This document shows positions 1 to 11,739 of a stretch of 64,000 nt of DNA, piece by piece. The position numbers were made by a program, and so were the translations under genes. Origin of the DNA: Omphiscola glabra (Eukaryota; Mollusca; Gastropoda; Lymnaeidae); contig OZ024807.1 in NCBI GenBank assembly GCA_964017045.1, positions 20,197,096 through 20,261,095 on the forward strand. The letters run 5' to 3'. The notes beneath the pieces were generated by a model. The model was not told the DNA's origin. It was given only the letters and a program-made list of their open reading frames with translations, and did not search any database. The first letter of the stretch is position 1; each line of letters starts with the position of its first letter.

Positions 1-253
1 AAGAACCTCATTTCATCGTTTAAACAAGTTCTAGATATATTAAATATTGTCAGTTTAACACGCCTGATGTTATTTATTTCTTCCAGGCTTATGTTGAAAC
101 GTTCAGGAACATTGCTGTTGCATTCCAGAGGTGAGCAATATCCAATAGGTTTATAACTTTCGGTAATTTTAATGTAATCAAGTGATAGTGATGTAAAGAA
201 TATCTGATACATCTTGAATTCTTCAGCAGGCTTACACATGGTATTTCCATTCA
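1..253 (-). CDS. Exon 2 of gene 1 (ectodomain), truncated by the window edge
   Basis: Acceptor AAG at 254-256, open to the edge. It encodes NGNTMCKPAEEF, then an Ig-like beta-rich stretch with paired cysteines (GYCSPLECNSN), PERFNISLEEIN and KLTIFNISR. Sequons NIS occur twice. It is homologous to 50645-50956. Confidence 0.7.
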
Positions 254-758
254 CTTAAAAGTGATCACAAGTAAAAAAAATACACACATTCATATAGTTA
301 GTATACTATTTATGGATTCACAACTACAAATATAACTTTTTTCTTTTAAATTTATTTTCTGACATAGCGATGCAAAAATGCTTTTTTAAAATATTCGTAG
401 GGATTTAAAAAAAAAATAAATTCATTAATTAAATTAATTTTTAACATGCTATCGGAATGTACACTATATTTTAAATTTAATTTAAATACTTGATTATCTA
501 GTTAAAACACATTTTTAAAATGAAATTTTTAATACAAAACGTTTAGGAAAATTAAAATTGTAATACATGTTGGCTTTTATAATCCCAGATTTAAACACGA
601 TAAAAATAAATTATGTCTTCGGGAATTTATTTTTTTTTTTTTAAAATAAAAACAATAAATATAATTTTGTTGTAACATTTTAACATACAGTTTTCGTCGC
701 AAATGGCACCAACAATAAGACCAGTGATAAAAGCACTTTGATACATTTCTGTAATCAT
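1..758 (-). CDS. Receptor-like gene 1, partial (signal peptide and first ectodomain exon)
   Basis: The 5' part of a minus-strand gene that runs off the left edge. Exon 1 (758-689, 70 nt) starts MITEMYQSAFITGLIVGAIC, a hydrophobic secretion signal, continues DEN, and ends at a GTATGT donor in phase 1. Exon 2 starts at 253 after an AAG acceptor and stays open to base 1, with CKPAEEF, ISLEEIN and LTIFNIS motifs. Both exons align with exons 1 and 2 of the minus-strand gene at 44086-51537: exon 1 has the same length and phase, and exon 2 shares PAEEF, the paired cysteines and TIFNISR. I infer a paralogous single-pass membrane receptor. Membrane and tail exons lie outside the window. No stop interrupts what is visible, so it looks intact here. 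Confidence 0.75.
689..758 (-). CDS. Exon 1 of gene 1: signal peptide
   Basis: ATG at 758. There are 23 codons plus one base, ending in CDEN before the donor GTATGT at 688-683. It has a hydrophobic core (ITGLIVGAI) and the same length as exon 1 of gene 3 (51468-51537). Confidence 0.75.
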
Positions 759-1353
759 TATCTATAACTGTGAGATAACTTGACCATGTCTATTTTGTAA
801 TTATAATATAAAAGAATGAATCAAAATGTTAAAAACGAAATTAATTTAGAAACAAGTATACGTTTTAAAAAAAAATAAATTGTGTCAAACGTAAATACAC
901 TTATTAAAATAGAAAAAGTTAAATCTACAAAAACATATTTATTTTATCAAAAGAAAACAATATGACTGAGCATGCGGCACACATACATAACAATATTTGA
1001 TTTAATGACTTAACACATAGATAAGGAAGTTCACTCCTGTTCAAAGGGTAAGTTTAGAACATATTCATTCAATTTCAAGGCGTATCTGTTAAGCCTGGAC
1101 ATAGATTTAATTTTAATGTAATATACTTATCTTTTAATTTTCTTTATACGCTTACTTTTAAAATGTTTGAGTATTGTAGAAAGTCAGCGTTTTATTTATT
1201 TTTTTTAAAACTGTGCCGCATAAAATGCCATTGTTTTTCGATCACAATTTTTTTTTAAATTTGTAATATGCTTACCGGAGAATTGTCACAGACCTATACT
1301 CATAAGAAAAAAAAAACACCAAAGAAAGTAATTTTTTTATGTAGAATTTTCAT

Positions 1354-2050
1354 GAACGTATGGACCAGGAGAGGTATAAGACTCAAACTGCACTGAAAGT
1401 ATATCAGGTGGCTGTTCTTCCTAAGCTTCTTTAGGCCTGTGAAGCGAGAATTGTATACCAAAGCCATGCTCAAACCTTTTCAAACAACAAGACTCACAAC
1501 TATCATCAACATTAAATGGCATGACAGAGTCCTAGACACTGAGGTGCACACATAGGCAGGTCTCCCCAGCATCTTTACCATCAAAAGTTAGTCTCATGCT
1601 AAGCTGGGCTGGATATGTTGTGAGAATGTCAGACGATCGTATGCCCAAAAGAATTGTCTATGGTGAGTTTGTACAAGGAAAGTTGTCTGGTGACAGGCAG
1701 AAGAAACCTTTTAAATACAGCCTAAAACCTTCACTGAAAGAGTTCGTCATAAATGCAGGCACATTGGAGGAAAAAGCAAAGGTGCGAACATCATGTTGTT
1801 CCAATTTACACATGAGCTACATGCAACATGAAGTTGGTAGGACAGCGGCTGCAGAGCGTTGAGAGACTTGCCTGGAAGGCCCTGTCTGACTCTGCTCCTG
1901 GAGATGCCCTATCATTCCCCTGCACCACAAGAAAAGTTAGTGCCTGAAACGGACTCATTAGCCATATGCGCACCCACAGACAGAATCAGCACACATCTTA
2001 TGTTTAAAGTGGTCATGGTCGACTTTCGACTGACGAACAACAACAACAAC
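1354..2050 (+). pseudogene. LINE 3' end relic (endonuclease/reverse-transcriptase type)
   Basis: Decayed C-terminal part of a non-LTR retrotransposon. A reading frame at 1596-1862 shows WAGYVVRMSDDRMPKRIVYG, the conserved motif after the reverse transcriptase of the endonuclease-RT LINE group common in invertebrates. It then shows a basic stretch and VGRTAAAE. It ends in a CAACAACAAC tail near 2040-2050. Frameshifts and stops upstream show it is dead. The same relic sits at the matching place in the right duplicate (52296-52945), so it was inserted before the duplication. Confidence 0.7.
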
Positions 2051-3534
2051 AAAAAGTATAACTGCTGTACGGAAATCTGATCAATTTTTGTTTGATAAAG
2101 ATGGCTCTTATGTTAATGAAAATAATTATTCGTATTATTATTTTATTAAAATTATTTTCTCTTTCTCCACTTTGACATACCCTCTAAATATACTGTATTA
2201 CTGACATAACCTCAGACCGCAATTACAATTATTGGAGAATTGAACTCATTTGCTACGTAACAATATTACACTTTATTATAGATAGATAACATGCCATCTA
2301 AAGCAGAGCGTGGGGGCTGTTGCATAATATTTGTTTGCAAAATAACTTGGTATCCAATCAATAAAAACCTCTCTCCCTCTTCACAAAACAGGTGCAAAAT
2401 GTAGAGCTTGGCATCTGATGTGTCGCAGAGTTTGCTAAAGATTCCATAGACTCATCCTCCGATGATAATAATTGCCGGTTCTCCGTTATACTTTAACTAC
2501 GGATTTGTAGCCTCGGATAAGTGAAGGTTTAAACGAGTTTTTTTCCGCCTCTTGGATGAGCCACCATCTTAGGGTCTTGAGTCTCATCGACTATGAGTGA
2601 CGTTGCCTATTTCGATCCGGCCAAGTGCGTGTATCTGTGTTCCTTCCACCTCGGTGAGTGGTTTGAGGAAACCCATACCACAATATCAGTCATCTTTGTT
2701 TATCATGGTATTGATATATAATTTAAGCATTTATTATGAATCTTGGTCTATTCTAAGAAGTAGAAGAAACAAAATCCATTTAAATTTGTCAGAACATTGT
2801 TGTTCGTTCTATAATAGTATAATAGTTAATAAGAAACGATTACATTTTTGCTATTATCTAAATAATTAATCACATTTGACAGCAAATACAAATATTAAAT
2901 CCAGTGATTATTTAAAAAAAAAAGATACTTTTAACAGGCATAAGATTATTTTTCTCACTTTTAATTATTTAAATTATTCTGTTATGTGGCTCGTTGTCTC
3001 TGTGGTTAAAATATGTATTAATTTCGAACGTGTGGTGTCGAGTTTAATTCACGCATTCCCATTATCACTATAAAAAAACACCACAAAAAAAACGTATGTT
3101 CTTTGGAGAATTATATCGTTTTACTCTTTCGTTGGAAGACGCCTTCAAAAAACAGTTTACATTTATACAAAATATAATAACTGCATTTAATACAATAGCA
3201 TTAGAAAGAAAAAGAAAACTATGAATACAAAATATATTTTTTTTTATAAAAATAAAATTTAAAAAAAAAACACACGCTTTCTAAAAATTGTACTGAAATT
3301 AAAAAGTATAAAAAATATGGTCATGAAAAGACTGATTTTTTTTAGATTTTAGTACATTTGTTGTTGTTTAAAACTTTGTTTTCAAAATATTTTTAATAAA
3401 AGATGTGTGCATATTCTTCAAATCAGATTTAATAAGATATTAAAGAAGCGGGCTGTCACGTTACTAGAAGGCGTTGTAAAGTCATAAAATACAAACACGT
3501 GAAAGATCAACTATTACCTTTCTGTATTAAAGGT

Positions 3535-4215
3535 TCTGTTGTCATGGTTAATTGTTCTCAAGAATGTGTACTCATGCATGATAAAACGCTGCAGCGAGAA
3601 TCCAATATTCCTTGACGATACTGAGATATTCGCGACGGTCATTCAAAGATTAGTGGAGGTCTCTTGTCCTCGGGGTGGATAGTTGTACACAGATTTATCT
3701 CAGTTGAAACCAAGAACTGGGTAAAATTGAGATGCACGATTTCACCCGCAAACGTCTGTAAATGGTCAGAAAAAGTCACTTAGCACACAGTTTTGTATTG
3801 TCATCATGGGTCGCAAGATCAAGTATAGATACATTTACAAGGTTTCGGCTGAGCTGAACATACAAACAAAATAATTAGGTAAAAATTAGGCTAGATTACC
3901 CGCATAAGCTAGCCATAGATCAGTTGAGATCAGCAGGAAGTAGGCCTACATAATGCGAAGCGTTTCATTTTGATTAAGTATATACAGTTTCAGCTCAAAT
4001 GTGAAAAAGGAAGTGGGTTAAAATGAGTTACAATATTCGACACACAAGGATCTCTTAAGATTTACTGAAGCTCCCTGGTGACCTACTGAACATGAACAGT
4101 TGTGTTTTATCTCGAGTAGGTGAGTGTAAAAGTTTCAGCTCAGTTGGACATCATAAAATTGGTCAAAATTGAGATGCAAAACTCAACCATCAACTAAGGA
4201 ACCAACAGAGCATCC
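3535..4215. repeat. Field of diverged repeat units upstream of gene 1
   Basis: Two or three diverged units recur here. Shared phrases include 'TCAGCTCAGTTGGACAT', 'GTCAAAATTGAGATGCA', 'GTGACCTACTGAACATGAA' and 'TGTATTGTCATCA'. The same phrases recur at 55620-56110, 56690-57320 and, more weakly, 43600-43980. No coding capacity was found. It may be a mobile repeat or an old local tandem array that travels with the receptor genes. Confidence 0.6.
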
Positions 4216-5084
4216 TAAGAAAAACAGCATACAAACAAGATTTAAAAGAAAACAAAACTGAAACAATCTATATATATTTTTTTTTTGTTTAAAGCAGACC
4301 TGAAAAGGTAAAGGAATAATATTAAAGTAGCTACATATACCTCAATACTATTAAGAGCAAAAATAAAAAAAGAAAGGTGAAAAAAACCCGTTTATGTTAT
4401 GTGACCTCAATCTTATAATAGAACATTACCCATACAAAAAAAAAAACAATGAGTTATCTGATCTATTATGTTCTCTAATTCTTGTGGTGTTTTTTTTTAA
4501 ACATACTGGCGGATGTGTAATAAATGTATTACATTTTTTTTCATCTTTATAGCGGAATGTGCAACATGTATTTCTAATTTTAAGGGGATCATTTGAGTTT
4601 GAACATTAATTTTGTCAATAACGCCATATTATTGGATTATTAAATAAATATATTAATAATTAAAATGTTATCTCAATAACCAAATTATAATCAAAATACC
4701 AGTAAAATCATCACCGTCTTATAATATAAAAACGAATATATAAACATTTCCATAAAAAAATCATTTTAAAAAGCGTAATAATTGTGCATTCAAACACAAT
4801 GGCTAAACACAAATTTAGAATCTCACTGTTATACAACGTGTACAATCGTATTATAAAATAATTTTTTAAAAAGGATAATGTTATTAACGCTGCTTCATTT
4901 ATAAGTTTGATACAATTCACAAATATTGACACAAAAATAAACATATACATGATTGATTGATCGTGATTCAAACTTCGTCATTACTAGTAAGAATCAGAAT
5001 TTATATGAAATTATTTGGGATAACATATTGTTTTGTTTTTTAAACCTGTTTCCCCATACATTTAACTGTACTTTAGTTTCACCC

Positions 5085-5135
5085 TTTTTAACTTTCTGTT
5101 TTCGTCTCAAATGACACCTACTTTTTAATGCCCCC
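5085..5135 (-). pseudogene. Decayed signal-peptide exon (left copy)
   Basis: The minus strand here reads ...GTGTCATTTGAGACGAAAAC followed by AGAAAGTTAA, clearly related to the end of exon 1 of genes 1 and 3 (TTTGCGACGAAAAC then the donor). The donor GT is lost, and no open hydrophobic frame with an ATG remains. A matching relic lies at 58085-58160. I read it as the start of another, lost receptor copy further upstream. Confidence 0.45.
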
Positions 5136-6059
5136 TCTAACGTATGCTGGTTCGTGTGCAAAACCATACAGTTGTGTGCAAAATTGTAAGTCCAAAAACA
5201 CACAAACACACGGAAATTACATAAATGTAAAAAAACAAATACATTATACTAAAGTTATATATATATAAATATATACATTCATGTTTTTAAAAATACAGCT
5301 CCCGTCCTTAAGAGATTATAATGATGTATATGTATACATATAGCTATATATTTATATATATATTCATTTGGACGAAAACGTATTCCAAGTTAATACATAA
5401 ATAAAACGCTGTTAAAATGTAAACTAATCTAACATTATGATTGTAAATGTATTGTTAGAGGGATCAGTGCTAATCATAATTAGCCTAAAATATGTTTTAC
5501 GTATTCTCAAAATTGTATGAACATGTTAAAAAGTAACAAAAAAAAGTGTTCGAATGCTATCCAGTGTCTATTTATAACATGACATATAAGCCTAATAGAC
5601 TACTAAGATATGAACGCAAGCAAACACTAAGTGGGTTCTGCTACAATGGCTTTAACAAGCAATGATTTATAATCATTTGCGGCCCGGTGAGGGGGGGATG
5701 GAAGTTTATCTAAAATAAAGCAAGGTGTCAAACTGTATACAATCTCGCTGGCTGTTTGTGCTATGCATATAATTCACCGCACAGACTAACGGTTAATGCT
5801 TCTGTTGGTTTTATTGCTTTTGGTTGCGAACGTTTCAATGCATGCATTTAAGTCAAGAGGTCTTAAAATGTGTAGCCTTGGTTTAAATAGGAACAATCTT
5901 AAACAGAATGAATTCAAAATCTTTTGACAAAATCAGTTTTAAAAATAATTTTACATTTATAACTATTCGACTTTGAGATACGCAGTTGATGCCATATATA
6001 TAGGCATATTACTTACTCTGTTCGTGAAATAATGCCTTTTTTGGAGGCCATATTTTAAC

Positions 6060-8190
6060 GTGAACACAAAATAGTACTTGACGAATACATACGGCAAAAA
6101 TAATGAACATTGTATTCTAAGTACACAATGCAGTGGCTAATTTCCTGCAATTCAAACTGGACAACCTCCCCCTCCTAATTTGTATATTATAATACAAATA
6201 AAAACATGAATATATGCGTGATATATCGTTTGATTTTAAATGTACATAGAGTACGACAATCATTATCTGAATAATGTATATTTACTTAAAAATTAACAGT
6301 CAAAAAGTAAAAAAGAGAACCCAGTAATAATATCTAGACACATACTTATTTTATTAAAGCATGTGTTTGAAATAAAATATATATCTAGGCTAAAATTGAT
6401 ACGAATACAAAAGTTGTTTCATGAACTCAAAATATTTTTTACATAAATGTCATTTCTTTTGCTTTATGTTATTGTTATGTAGATGGCGTGTTTTGCTTAA
6501 TGATCTCCCCGTGCACGAACTCTAGCAGACAACAAACTCGTTACCGCTTTAAAGTTCGGGTAGCAAACTAACAGTCTTCCTTTAACCTTGTTTAACAATC
6601 TTAGTATAGTCAGTCTCCTTCAGAATTGTATAGAATAATCTGCATAAAACTAGAAAGTAAAACAGTGCGTAAGGCGGTTCTGGAATCATCTCCCGCTGTG
6701 ATCCAATTCCTTATTTAATAGCGTTACCAATGGGATCCGGTTTTCCGTGAGTTCCGCGAAAATAAGGCTTAGGCCATAAAATGGACAATTAATATGGAAT
6801 TTTCTAAAACTCTCAAAATGATATCTAATTATGATCCATTGGATTAGAAAATCACACTGAAAGTTTATTGAAACATAATAAACGCGATAATAACGTTTGT
6901 GTAATTTTAAAAAACAGATACTTTTTTAAAAAATGGAAGCTTCTCGAAAATTCAAGAATATTAAGAAACTTATACAACGATGATAAATAGATTTTTTTTT
7001 AAAAATCCCCAATAAGGCATAATCATGAATAGAAATAAACGAAAACTTCATTAAAATTTTAGATTCCACTATTTATCTCGTGGAACAATATAGAACGTCC
7101 TGGAAGATTCTAATATTAAATTTAATGAAATCAATTAAACATGGGAAAATGACATTTACACGTAATTATATTCGAAAACAAAACCTTCTACAACTAAATT
7201 CCATAATTAAATAATGTTCAGTTAAGATAAAAGAGGAGCACCTGTGGGGGAAACTTTACACACATGCACCCTTTTAGTTATTCCTGGCATAGGAAGGCTT
7301 CAAAATATAAAATTAAAAAAAAAAAAAAAACATTGTTTCTAATAAAATTTTTAAAAAATAAATTGACCCTATAAAATCGGTTGTAAATTGCCACAGGCAA
7401 GATTTTTTTAATTTTTTGTTTAATTATCGTGCTTTGTGGAAAAGTCTAGACCGGCACTGAAAGGCTTGGATATTTTCATTTTGAACGCAACTATATTTCA
7501 ATAACTACAATGAACGTTTGTTGTTACCAATCCAAAGTAGGCCTATATCCATCAATTCACTTAGATCGTATAACGTTGTCTAAGCATATTGATATTTTTT
7601 CAAGATACTTTAAGGAAAAATGAAACGTTGGCCTCGGCCCAAATAAAGTGAACATTTTCAGTTTAGTACACGTTGATATCTGAATATTGATTATCAAGTA
7701 TATGTATTCTAAGTTTGGTCAGGATATATCAATTCATCAAAGAGTATTTGTTGGCCATTTTATTTATAAATATCATTTTTTTAAAAATAAAAATAATAAT
7801 TTGTGGCCCCCAGGCACAAACGGAATATATTTTAAAAATGAAATCTTTCCAAAATTACATTCCGGATAATGATGGATACATGTTTCAAATTTGATCAAGA
7901 TCTATCAATCCGTGTAGAAATGTATATGGAACAAATACATATACCCACAAAGCAAAAATCACACACATTTTCATTTATATATATGTATATATATGATAAA
8001 GAAATACTACATTTACACTAATAACGTAAGTACTATTTGCTGTAGCATTCTTTAAATATTTATATATGTTAATAATAGATGATGGCAAAGAAAATACCAT
8101 AACAATATCTATTTATTTTTTTATAGATAAAACGCACGTGTTACAGCCATCTTGCCCTTTCTTCATCAACAATGCAGCTAATTGTCTACA
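6060..8190. other. AT-rich intergenic stretch, nothing supported
   Basis: No open frame with splice or family support, and no tandem repeat of note. It has homopolymer runs and short TA tracts only. Confidence 0.5.
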
Positions 8191-8214
8191 TCTATCATGA
8201 AGCACTCTTATACC

Positions 8215-8600
8215 ATATATGTTCACCTGCTCCTCTGCCTGTTATGTTTCCCAAATCTTAGCTATATCTAGTATGCCCCATTTGAATTATGACACCCTTT
8301 CCCTACCAGATATTTTGCTACCAATCTTCTACCAGCTATATTTCCCATATATCCAATACCAACGGTGCTACTCTAGTACCAGCTATGTTGCCCCACTATT
8401 TTACAGTTATGTTGCGCCACATTGCTATACGCTTTTTAGCCATATTTTTTCTGAAATATATTCAGTGCCCCACCCAAGTACCAACCATGTTTCACAGATC
8501 TTTTACAGCTGTTTTTCCCCCTACATCTCTATTGTTCTATTGCATTTCCCTTCTTCCAGCGTATGCCCACCTTGCTACCAGTGGGTTTGTGGGGAAAATG
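8215..8600. repeat. Degenerate minisatellite, 'TACCAGCTATGTTGCCCCA' type
   Basis: Loosely repeated phrases (TACCAGCTAT, TTGCCCCA, TACCAACCATGTTTC) at intervals of roughly 20-50 bases. Two overlapping open frames here are by-products of the repeat: they are rich in Y, S, P and H and resemble no family. Confidence 0.4.
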
Positions 8601-8659
8601 CATTTTAATCCTTACATAATAAAATCGCTAAGTGACAATAAACACAGTACTTAACTAAT

Positions 8660-10040
8660 CATATAACACACATTAACCATCAATTAATTAAAGTGTTTGA
8701 ACGTCATCAAAATGTGTCCTGTATTAAGCATATGTTCGTGTTCTATTCCATTATAATCTATTTGGGCTTTTCTTGCTATTTTAATCACATATAAGTTTTG
8801 TTACATCGTCTCGTGTCCCTAAATCCTTAAATATGTAAAATATTTCTTATAATAATTATATTTCTTTTTTCAATTATATTTTTTTATTTTAGCATTTAAA
8901 AAATGAATTCAAAATTTAGTCGTTTGTAAACAACATTTAATTTTTTCAATCAGGCAAAAAAAAAATAATTAAAAAAGCTATCATTACTATTGGGATAAAC
9001 TGATTTCCTGCAAATTAATACAATTGCCGTTAATGATTTTACTAGGGTTTTATCAATTAACGTTGTAAAACGTCAGAGGAATTCGGCATTGAAGATGTTT
9101 TTACTATAGTTATGAATGGTTATTATTATCGACATGTTATCCTTTAGCACTGACTGCCAGAAGTGTTTATTAAATTATATTGTCGAACAAATTCTTGATG
9201 CACAGTCCGATTCCATTTTCATATTTTTGGGGATGACGTTTCTCAGCAGCATAACTGAGGATACATTTTGAAACTTACATTTTGAGGTAGTATGCATGTT
9301 TCTGAAACCAACACATGTGGATGTTCATATATTGGACTGGGTTCAACAAGATCCGACAAACGGTATTAGTTCAGCCTATGAATGTTCACGATATTCTCTT
9401 TTTCTGATCATTTTATTGTGTTTTTTATAACACAGATATCTTCTAGGATTGTTCCTCAGAGGGAGCAAATGCAAGTGATGAAATTAGAAAAAAACGATGT
9501 ATATTATTTATTTTCGGAATTGTAATTTCTGGGACTGAGTTAGTGAAGTCACCATTTACAGATATTGAACAAATAGTCCTCCTCTACAATGGGACTATCA
9601 CTTCTCTGTTAGATACATATGGCCTAAAGTCAAAATAGGCTTGTTAATGACAGATCTAACTCATCTTGGCTCACTAGAAACTTGTTAGGCATCTAGCAGA
9701 GAAGTGTTGGTGAAGAAGTTGTCGTGACGTGGTCAAATATTCGGCATGTATGTGCAAGAAATCAATTTAAGCTAAGACTGAGCATGTTCAATCTCTCCTT
9801 AAGGCAGCAGGTACTGACTCTCACAAGATCTTCTTTGTGGTGAATGACCTTCAGAAATATTGATAACTTTAAAAAAATCTATATCTATGGCATTATTAAA
9901 TAGATTTTAATGGGACAACTTTATCATTTTAAATTATTATTTATCAACATGCTTTTTATGGCCACCCCTCATCTCTGGGAAATCTAAATCGGTTCAACTA
10001 TGGAATGGGCACCACCCAGGTTCCCTCTTTCCCTTAAATG
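8660..10040. other. Intergenic stretch, nothing supported
   Basis: AT-rich single-copy-looking DNA. I see no exon, RNA gene or mobile-element end that I can defend. Confidence 0.45.
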
Positions 10041-10045
10041 CCGTA

Positions 10046-10510
10046 AAGTTATCTGGTTCTGGTTCTGGTTCGGTACGTTGCTGCATCCATATACTGGCAT
10101 ATGTGCAACGGTTGGGGAAGCGATGTTGCCAATCTAACGGCCCCTAGCAGATGCCAGGGCGGCCTTGAAGCTTTCGATCGTTCTCGAGTTCACGGTGGTA
10201 TTGTCCAGGTTGTTCCAAGCAATTATGGTGCGTGGAAAAAATGACTGCTTATGTTGCACTGTGTTACTCCGAGGCACAGTGAAGTATTTGTTATTGTTTC
10301 GGGTTTAATTTCTCATGGGGTTGTCAGATGTTAAGTCAGTGTTAAGTGACTGTTTGGCTCTAATTAATCGGCCTGGCTTCTGTGGGGTAAGATAATTGTT
10401 TGCTGGGATGGCCGGAATTAGCCCCATGGCCATTTTATATAAGAATGTTAGGCGGATCTTTTCTCGTCTGTCCTTGAGAGTGGGGATGCATCTAATTGCA
10501 CAATTGTTCG
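10046..10510 (-). pseudogene. 5'-truncated LINE, reverse-transcriptase C-terminus
   Basis: The minus strand encodes the tail of a non-LTR retrotransposon polyprotein from about 10505 to the stop near 10139. Segments include LKDRREKIRLTFLYKMAMG, then SFFPRTIIAWNNLD and TIESFKAALASARGR, the usual CR1/Jockey-type end. One internal TAA (near 10308) breaks an otherwise open frame. The short 3' UTR ends in a GGTTCT hexamer repeat (GAACCA on the element strand) at 10046-10071, the microsatellite tail expected at a LINE 3' end. Length shows severe 5' truncation, so it is a dead-on-arrival copy and not a host gene. Confidence 0.7.
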
Positions 10511-10619
10511 TGTTCGAAAAATAATTACTTAGAAAAGTTTAGTTTAAACATTTCGAGGAGGATTTAAAATTTAATCTATAATTTTCCAGGAATTTTAATT
10601 TTTTTTTCAACTTGGATAC

Positions 10620-11575
10620 ATAATGGGATCTAAAAGCTTAATGTAAAGTTAAGGAGATCCAGCAGTAAATTAAACCCACTGGTAAAGCGATCCCATATGG
10701 TAACGGTATTAAAAGGGATCGGGATATAATCAGGAGAATAGGCTTCCAATATCAGAATGCGACTAAAATCCGGATCTGAAATACATATCAAATTGGGATC
10801 CCATCGAGATAGGAATGCTATCAAAAACAATCAATAATACCTAGATCAGCAACCCACCGGTATTAGAATCCTACCGCTATAGGAATTCCACTGGGATCAA
10901 GCTACCACCGGGATCGGAATACCAACGGGATCGCGATCCCATCAGAATTGAAATCTAATGGTATCGGAATCCCACATGGCAACATAATCTTAATGGAAAC
11001 AGGATACATACGGGATCAGGATCCCATAGGGATCGCGATCATATCGGGAAAAATTGATACTACCGGAATCGGGATCTTATCTGGAGCAGACCCAGCCGGT
11101 ATCGGAATCCCACTGAAAACGGGATACACCAGGATCGGGATCCCTCCGGGATCGAAATACCGTCGGAATAGGGATACCACCAGGATCGGGGGATTGTTAT
11201 CGGGGAAATTCGATCCTACCGGGATGGGGATAACATCGGGATCGGAGTAAAAACTCGAGCGCGATGCCATCGGAAAACTCAATTCTTACGGGTTCAGGAT
11301 CCCACCGGGATCAGTATCCAATCGGAATCGCGAAACATTGTATCATGATTGGAATTCCACAAGGATCGGGTTACCACCGGAATAGGAATACCGACGGGAT
11401 CCCCCAGAAGTGTGGTCCAAATTTCTCTGGATCCTACCGGGTTTGGGATCCCATTGGGATCGAGATACCGACTGGATAGGTATACCAACGGGATCGGGAT
11501 CCACCGGGATGTTATCCAAATGGGGTTAGGATCACTTCGGATACCGGTATACCATCCGGAAACATGATGCGATTT
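10620..11575. repeat. 17-bp minisatellite (GGGATCGGGATCCCACC)
   Basis: About 950 bases of tandem units, mostly 17 bp, some 16-19. Rough consensus GGGATCGGGATCCCACC; clear from 10860 and more decayed before that. The unit contains the near-palindrome GGGATCCC, so both strands read alike. Because 17 is not a multiple of three, all frames cycle through the same GIGIP/GS and PIPVGS peptides, which explains the overlapping open frames on both strands. They are not genes. Confidence 0.85.
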
Positions 11576-11739
11576 GAATAACTTCATCGAGGAGCATAGT
11601 GATATCGGAAAAAAGCTGGGCATATTGGCTGCTATGGAATAAAATCCTCTTCATTGGCTTTTATACTGGTCGTGTTAAAATATAAATACAAATAAATAAC
11701 TATGAAAAGGAGTCTTACTCTATCCGTTCGGATTTTTAT

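Larger units (their letters stand above)
1..6035. repeat. Segmental duplication, left copy
   Basis: Matches, with gaps, the stretch about 50640-58160 and, after a gap, 63085-63860, in the same orientation. Landmarks in the same order in both copies: receptor exon 2, signal-peptide exon 1, a LINE 3' relic with a CAA tail, the text around 2100 (Tttgtttgata.agatggct), the repeat field at 3535-4215, an 'AATAACGCCATAT' block near 4617 and 57827, a decayed second exon 1 near 5100 and 58100, and the block at 5275-6030. Divergence is visible by eye, so the event is not recent. Limits are approximate. Confidence 0.8.

Noticed and set aside
8219..8654. Two overlapping open frames of 121 and 129 residues
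   Set aside because: They lie in a degenerate repeat, have biased composition (Y, S, P, H), no family resemblance and no splice support.
10948..11623. Open frames of 71-109 residues on both strands rich in GIGIP or PIPVGS
   Set aside because: By-products of the 17-bp minisatellite; peptides on both strands mirror each other and all frames cycle.
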